A stretch of 64,000 nucleotides of DNA from Prauserella halophila. Its GTDB lineage: Bacteria > Actinomycetota > Actinomycetes > Mycobacteriales > Pseudonocardiaceae. The stretch's first letter is position 1. The number at the start of each line of letters is the position of its first letter. The notes beneath the pieces are model-generated. The model searched no databases, was not told the origin of the DNA, and saw only the letters and a list, made by a program, of their open reading frames with translations. Of the stretch, positions 60,892 through 64,000 are shown piece by piece. A program made the position numbers and the translations under genes. Location of the stretch: NCBI RefSeq assembly GCF_024171895.1, contig NZ_JAMTCQ010000008.1, forward strand, positions 868,001-932,000, written 5' to 3'.

Positions 60892-60954
60892 CGAGTGCAG
60901 AACTCGGCTGTCCGAGTGCAGAACACGCGTGCACGGGTGCAGAACACGCGCGGG
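60892..60954 (-). repeat. 21-bp tandem repeat behind cysteine dioxygenase
   Basis: Units of CGAGTGCAGAACACGCGTGC recur at 60892, 60913 and 60934 (21-bp period). In the sense of the minus-strand cysteine dioxygenase gene they read GCGTGTTCTGCACTCG, the same box seen behind rpmB. A single copy (CGCGTGTTCTGCGTTCG) also follows the PNPOx-like stop at 60787 on the plus strand. Confidence 0.88.
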
Positions 60955-60968
60955 AAGGCAGTCGCGCG

Positions 60969-61484
60969 TCAGCCGGGTTCGGTCACCGATCCGGCGAGCG
61001 GGTCGACGTGCACCGGCCGGACGGTGCGGCCCTCTGCGCGGTAGACGTGCACGCTCACCGCCGGGTCCGGGCCCTCGTTGCGCACCTCGTGCACGTATCC
61101 GGGCCCGAACACGCGGGACTGGCCCTGGCCGAGCGTGTGCACCTCGGTGGCCGCCCGGCCTCCCCCGAAGTCTCCCCCTTGGCCGCCCGCGGTCCGGCGC
61201 GTGACCGTCTCGGTGAGCGTGCCGGACACGACGGTGAACGCACCGGTGGCGAAGCCGTGGTCGTGCACGCCCGTGTACTGGCCGGGCAGCCAGCTCAGCA
61301 GCCACACCTCGTCTCCGTCGGTGCGGTCGATCAGCGCGGCGAACCGTTCGTCGGGGTCGTAGCGCAGCAGCGTGTTCCAGCGGTCACGGTCGAGGGCGTA
61401 GTCGCGTGCGACACGGACCGGGTGCTTCACGGCACGGGCCGCGGTTTCGGGCAGGGCGACGGTGTTCTCGGGAACGGCAAACAT
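60969..61484 (-). CDS. Cysteine dioxygenase
   Basis: 171 residues. Cupin iron ligands are HDHG in YTGVHDHGFATGAFTVVSG (His74, His76) and the third His in FGPGYVHEVRNEGPDPAVS (about residue 132); the sequence is otherwise typical of bacterial cysteine dioxygenases (WLLSWLPGQ). It oxidises cysteine to cysteine sulfinate. A short insert GGQGGDFGGG lies in a loop. ATG at 61484. A polycysteine leader ORF precedes it by 77 bases, suggesting cysteine-dependent control. No rhodanese gene, its usual partner, is adjacent. Confidence 0.92.
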   Translation of the reverse strand: MFAVPENTVALPETAARAVKHPVRVARDYALDRDRWNTLLRYDPDERFAALIDRTDGDEVWLLSWLPGQYTGVHDHGFATGAFTVVSGTLTETVTRRTAGGQGGDFGGGRAATEVHTLGQGQSRVFGPGYVHEVRNEGPDPAVSVHVYRAEGRTVRPVHVDPLAGSVTEPG

Positions 61485-61561
61485 GGGAGCGTGCAGAGAT
61501 CCTTGCTGTCAGGAGGGAGTCGTCGAGAACGACGGAGTGCGGTTGCGGTACGGCGTCGGAT

Positions 61562-61651
61562 TCACCGGCAACAGCGACAACAAGGCGCGCAGCACGTACC
61601 GCGGCGACCGGTCAGCGGTCGCCGCAGCGCGGATACGTTCTGCGTCAGCAC
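61562..61651 (-). CDS. Polycysteine leader peptide upstream of cysteine dioxygenase
   Basis: A 29-codon ORF, GTG at 61651 to TGA at 61562, gives MLTQNVSALRRPLTGRRG followed by TCCAPCCRCCR. Six of the last ten codons are Cys. Such ORFs act as cysteine-responsive attenuators in mycobacteria. The base-level reading of every Cys codon was checked. A perfect 9-bp hairpin (61601-61625) lies inside, before the Cys codons. No ribosome site precedes the GTG; an AT-rich TTATTTAT does, compatible with leaderless initiation although the spacing from a -10 box is short. The stop lies 77 bases upstream of the dioxygenase ATG. Confidence 0.72.
   Translation of the reverse strand: MLTQNVSALRRPLTGRRGTCCAPCCRCCR
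61601..61625 (-). promoter_or_regulatory. Hairpin within the polycysteine leader ORF
   Basis: GCGGCGACC (61601-61609) and GGTCGCCGC (61617-61625) form a perfect 9-bp stem with a 7-base loop, inside the leader ORF and just upstream of its Cys codons in the sense direction. A ribosome paused on the Cys codons would cover this stem and change folding. A second small stem, CGTCG/CGACG at 61521-61534, lies between the leader stop and the dioxygenase start. Confidence 0.6.
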
Positions 61652-61748
61652 ATAAATAAGAAAACCAGCCCGGCCCGACGGCGTCAAGCCGATCCCACGG
61701 ACCGAACCCGCGTGCGGGTGCGAGAGGCCCCGCACCCGCACCCGACGG

Positions 61749-62879
61749 TCACAGGCGCTCGGGCTTCTGCTGCCGCCCGAGGAGCTCGGCACCGACGGTC
61801 GCGGGGTCGCTCCCCTCGTGGCACACGCGAAACATGGCGTCCGTGATCGGCATGTCGACACCGGATTCGTGGGCCAGGTCACGAATCGAGCGGCACGACA
61901 TGACGCCCTCTGCGACCTGTCCGCCGACGGCCTCCTGTGCCTGCTCGATGGTTTCGCCGCGACCGATGCGCTCACCGAACGTCCGGTTCCGCGACAACGG
62001 CGACGCGCAGGTGGCGACCATGTCGCCGACACCCGCCAGACCCGCGAACGTCATCGGATCGGCGCCCAGCTTCGCGCCCAGTCGCGCCGTCTCGGCGAGT
62101 CCGCGCGTGATCAGGGTCGCGACCGTGTTGGCGCCGAACCCCAGCCCCGCCGCGATGCCGCACGAGAGCGCGATGACGTTCTTGCAGGCGCCGGCGAGCT
62201 CACTGCCGACGACGTCGGTGTTGGTGTACGGACGGAAGTACGACGTGAACGCCGCTTCCTGGACGGCGACCGCACGCTCGTGGTCGCCACACGCGAACAC
62301 GCCCGCCGCGGGCTGGCCCGCAGCGATCTCCTTCGCCAGGTTCGGCCCCGCCACGACCACGACGGAGTCCTCCGGCACCCCGGCGACCTCGCCGATCACC
62401 TCGCTCATGCGCTTGCGGGTGCCCAGCTCCACGCCTTTCGCCAGGCTCACGAGAATCGTGCCGGCGGGCAGCAGTTCCCGCCAGTGCCCCAGATTCGCGC
62501 GCAGACTCTGGCTCGGCACGGCGAGCACGACGGCGTCCGCACCGTCGAGCGCCGTGGCCGCGTCCGACGTCGCGGTGAGGTTGTCCGGCAGCGTCACACC
62601 GGGCAGGTAGCCGGAATTCGTGTGCTGCTCGGCGATCTCGGACGCGACCTCGGGCCTGCGTGCCCACATCCTGACGTCCCTGCCCGCGTCGGCGAGGATC
62701 TTCGCGAAGGTAGTGCCCCACGAGCCGGAGCCGAGGACCGTCACGGTCCGCACCGTGCGCTCGGCCTCCCCGGACTCGGAACCGGCCGCGTCGGCTGTGC
62801 CGGTCGCGTCGGTCGCGTCGGTCGCGTCGGTCGCGTCGGTCGCGTCGGTCGCGTCGGGACGGTGCGGGCGCTCAGGCAT
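61749..62879 (-). CDS. gpsA: Glycerol-3-phosphate dehydrogenase (NAD(P)+)
   Basis: 376 residues from the ATG at 62879, which overlaps the end of plsC by 8 bases. [20 protein letters not shown] (Rossmann loop), [40 protein letters not shown] (catalytic Lys), [20 protein letters not shown] and [20 protein letters not shown] are conserved. It makes glycerol 3-phosphate for phospholipids, and plsC then acylates it. The first 40 residues contain six DAT triplets encoded by a 9-bp repeat, an unusual N-terminal extension. Confidence 0.95.
   Translation of the reverse strand: MPERPHRPDATDATDATDATDATDATGTADAAGSESGEAERTVRTVTVLGSGSWGTTFAKILADAGRDVRMWARRPEVASEIAEQHTNSGYLPGVTLPDNLTATSDAATALDGADAVVLAVPSQSLRANLGHWRELLPAGTILVSLAKGVELGTRKRMSEVIGEVAGVPEDSVVVVAGPNLAKEIAAGQPAAGVFACGDHERAVAVQEAAFTSYFRPYTNTDVVGSELAGACKNVIALSCGIAAGLGFGANTVATLITRGLAETARLGAKLGADPMTFAGLAGVGDMVATCASPLSRNRTFGERIGRGETIEQAQEAVGGQVAEGVMSCRSIRDLAHESGVDMPITDAMFRVCHEGSDPATVGAELLGRQQKPERL
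62802..62855 (-). repeat. 9-bp tandem repeat in gpsA N-terminus
   Basis: GGTCGCGTC repeats six times without a gap from 62802 to 62855. It encodes the (Asp-Ala-Thr)6 stretch ahead of the Rossmann domain. Copy number could change by slippage without breaking the frame. Confidence 0.93.
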
Positions 62880-63570
62880 CGCTGTCGGCCTTCGCGGGCG
62901 GCTCCTCACCACGAACGTCGGCCAGCAGGGTCGTGACCTCCGCCATGAGCAGATCGGTGACCTCACGCAGCACGTCGGGCGTCGGGGACTTCTCCCGGTA
63001 GGCACTCAGGTCCACCGGTTCCCCCACCGCATGGGTCACGGTCTTGCGCGGCAGGGGGCGGAACTTCTTCGTGTAGCCGTTGAGGACCTCCTGGGTGCCC
63101 CAGCGTGCACACGGGATCACCGGGACGTCGTTCTCCAGCGCCAGCCGGGCGACACCCGTCTGCGTCCGCTTCGGCCAGAACTCCGGGTCCTTCGTGATCG
63201 TGCCCTCCGGGTAGATCACGATGACCTTGCCCTCCTCCAGCGCCTGGTGCGCCGCCCTGAGGCTGTCGCCCGCCGAGGTCGTGCCGCGGGCCACGGGGAT
63301 CGAGCCCGCGCCGGTCATCATCCGGCCGAAGATCGGCACCCGCGCGAGGCTCGCCTTGGCCAGGAACCGCGGTACTCGTTTGGCCTGGTGCACGAACACC
63401 GCGTCGACCGCCGGGTCCAGGTGTGACACGTGGTTCATCACCAGCAGCACCGGACCGCTCCGGGGAATGCCCTCGAAGTTCCGGTACACCCGTTTGTTCA
63501 GGTACGCCAACGGGTAGAACAGCGCCGCCACGGCACCGACCCAGAAGCCGCCCTTCTCACGATCTGCCAA
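62872..63570 (-). CDS. plsC: 1-acyl-glycerol-3-phosphate acyltransferase
   Basis: 232 residues. I chose the TTG at 63570 because GAGGAGG sits at the right distance; the longer frame upstream overlaps the divergent cofC gene. [20 protein letters not shown] (HxxxxD), [40 protein letters not shown] (EGT) and [16 protein letters not shown] are PlsC motifs, preceded by a membrane segment ([16 protein letters not shown]). It makes phosphatidic acid. Coupled to gpsA by an 8-base overlap. Confidence 0.93.
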   Translation of the reverse strand: MADREKGGFWVGAVAALFYPLAYLNKRVYRNFEGIPRSGPVLLVMNHVSHLDPAVDAVFVHQAKRVPRFLAKASLARVPIFGRMMTGAGSIPVARGTTSAGDSLRAAHQALEEGKVIVIYPEGTITKDPEFWPKRTQTGVARLALENDVPVIPCARWGTQEVLNGYTKKFRPLPRKTVTHAVGEPVDLSAYREKSPTPDVLREVTDLLMAEVTTLLADVRGEEPPAKADSDA

Positions 63571-63646
63571 GACTCCTCCTCGTGCACGTCCACGCTTCGG
63601 CGCTCGATCCTCCCACAGGCGCCGGACCACGAGAGATGCGCGAAGA

Positions 63647-64000
63647 TGACCGCTGTGACCGTCACACTCCTCGTACCGATGAAGCCGCCGCACGTCGGCA
63701 AATCCCGGCTCCGCGGAGTACTGACCTCCCCCGGTGCACCCACCCGGCCCGACTCCGGCGGCTCCCCGGCGGCCGGGGAGCACACGTCGCTGGTGCTCGC
63801 GCTGGCCCTGGACACGGTCTCGGCCGCGCTCGACACGCCCGGCATCGACCGCGTGGTGGTCGTCACACGTGACGTCCACGCCCTCGCCCCGCTGGCCGAA
63901 CTGGGAGCCGACGTCGTCGACGACCGCGGCGCACCCGACCTGAACACCGCTCTGCACACCGCCGAACGTCTCGTACGCGGCGGTGTCCCCGACAGGCGAC
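63647..64000 (+). CDS. cofC: Phosphoenolpyruvate/2-phospholactate guanylyltransferase, N-terminal part
   Basis: The first 118 residues are in the window; the frame runs off the right edge. LLVPMKPPHVGKSRLRGVLT is the CofC/FbiD substrate-binding N-terminus (KSRL), followed by LVLALALDTVSAALDTPGID, RVVVVTRDV and LGADVVDDRGAPDLNTALHT. CofC starts coenzyme F420 biosynthesis with GTP. ATG at 63647. Divergent from plsC, matching the mycobacterial gpsA-cofC neighbourhood. Confidence 0.88.

Noticed and set aside
61483-61659. Plus-strand short ORF beginning MGACRDPCCQEG as a cysteine leader
   Set aside because: No gene follows on the plus strand and its Cys codons are few and at the start; the minus-strand ORF over the same bases has a better Cys run and a fitting target gene.

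Overview
This is a high-GC actinobacterial chromosome segment, most likely from the Pseudonocardiales (the Saccharomonospora, Prauserella or Amycolatopsis group; genus not certain). Supporting signs are GTG/TTG starts, a SepIVA homologue, a HelR-type RNA polymerase helicase, and a gene order that follows the mycobacterial block ftsY, smc, fpg, rnc, yceD, sepIVA, coaD, rsmD, pyc, recG, DAK, ung, thiL, ddl, gpsA, plsC, cofC. No tRNA, rRNA, CRISPR array, transposase or integrase was seen.

Layout. 1-8.1 kb: end of an unknown gene, a FhuF-like Fe-S protein, then purine/ureide catabolism: allantoinase (allB) divergent from an XRE-cupin regulator, a hydroxypyruvate isomerase-like gene, a fused ligand-binding/HTH regulator, and the operon uraD-uraH-uricase-NCS2 permease. 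8.1-9.2 kb: a NYN-domain RNase gene between two 67-bp direct repeats. 9.3-12.2 kb: (8-oxo)guanine deaminase, the xanthine dehydrogenase Fe-S subunit, a xanthine dehydrogenase FAD subunit with a large internal deletion, and a pucR pseudogene. 12.2-19.3 kb: an ABC-class ATPase, 5-oxoprolinase subunit A, a DUF6986 lyase-like protein, malate synthase and a divergent AllR-like IclR regulator. 19.3-25.2 kb: lipoprotein genes and remnants, ftsY, anmK and a sodium symporter. 25.2-25.9 kb: a MazF-type toxin-antitoxin pair between 19-bp direct repeats. 25.9-40.2 kb: smc, acylphosphatase, a Gly/Asp-rich anchored protein, a small decayed insert with fpg remnants, mutM, rnc, rpmF, yceD, sepIVA, coaD, rsmD and helR. 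40.5-44.9 kb: a SagB-like nitroreductase, a secreted protein, a PucR-type regulator and an arginase-family enzyme. 44.9-58.6 kb: pyruvate carboxylase, recG, a DAK2/FakA protein, rpmB, ung, a gamma-carbonic anhydrase, a GNAT protein, thiL, an AsnC-type protein, a DUF3515 protein and ddl. 58.6-64 kb: a MocR regulator divergent from a PNPOx-like protein, cysteine dioxygenase behind a polycysteine leader ORF, gpsA, plsC and the start of cofC.

How the genes work together. The first 19 kb encode import and breakdown of purines through urate, 5-hydroxyisourate, OHCU and allantoin to allantoate, with downstream handling of glyoxylate (malate synthase, Hyi). Xanthine oxidation looks damaged: the FAD subunit lacks about 85 residues, no molybdenum subunit is in the window, and the PucR regulator is reduced to a stub. 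An 8-oxoguanine deaminase would still give urate directly.

Points I rate highest: (1) a 29-codon ORF ending in six Cys codons, containing a hairpin, just upstream of cysteine dioxygenase, which looks like a cysteine-responsive attenuator; (2) two small cassettes (NYN RNase; toxin-antitoxin) each bounded by near-identical direct repeats; (3) decay of the xanthine dehydrogenase/pucR block; (4) a dispersed family of 21-bp-period repeats, mostly close behind stop codons, plus several 19-bp-period arrays.
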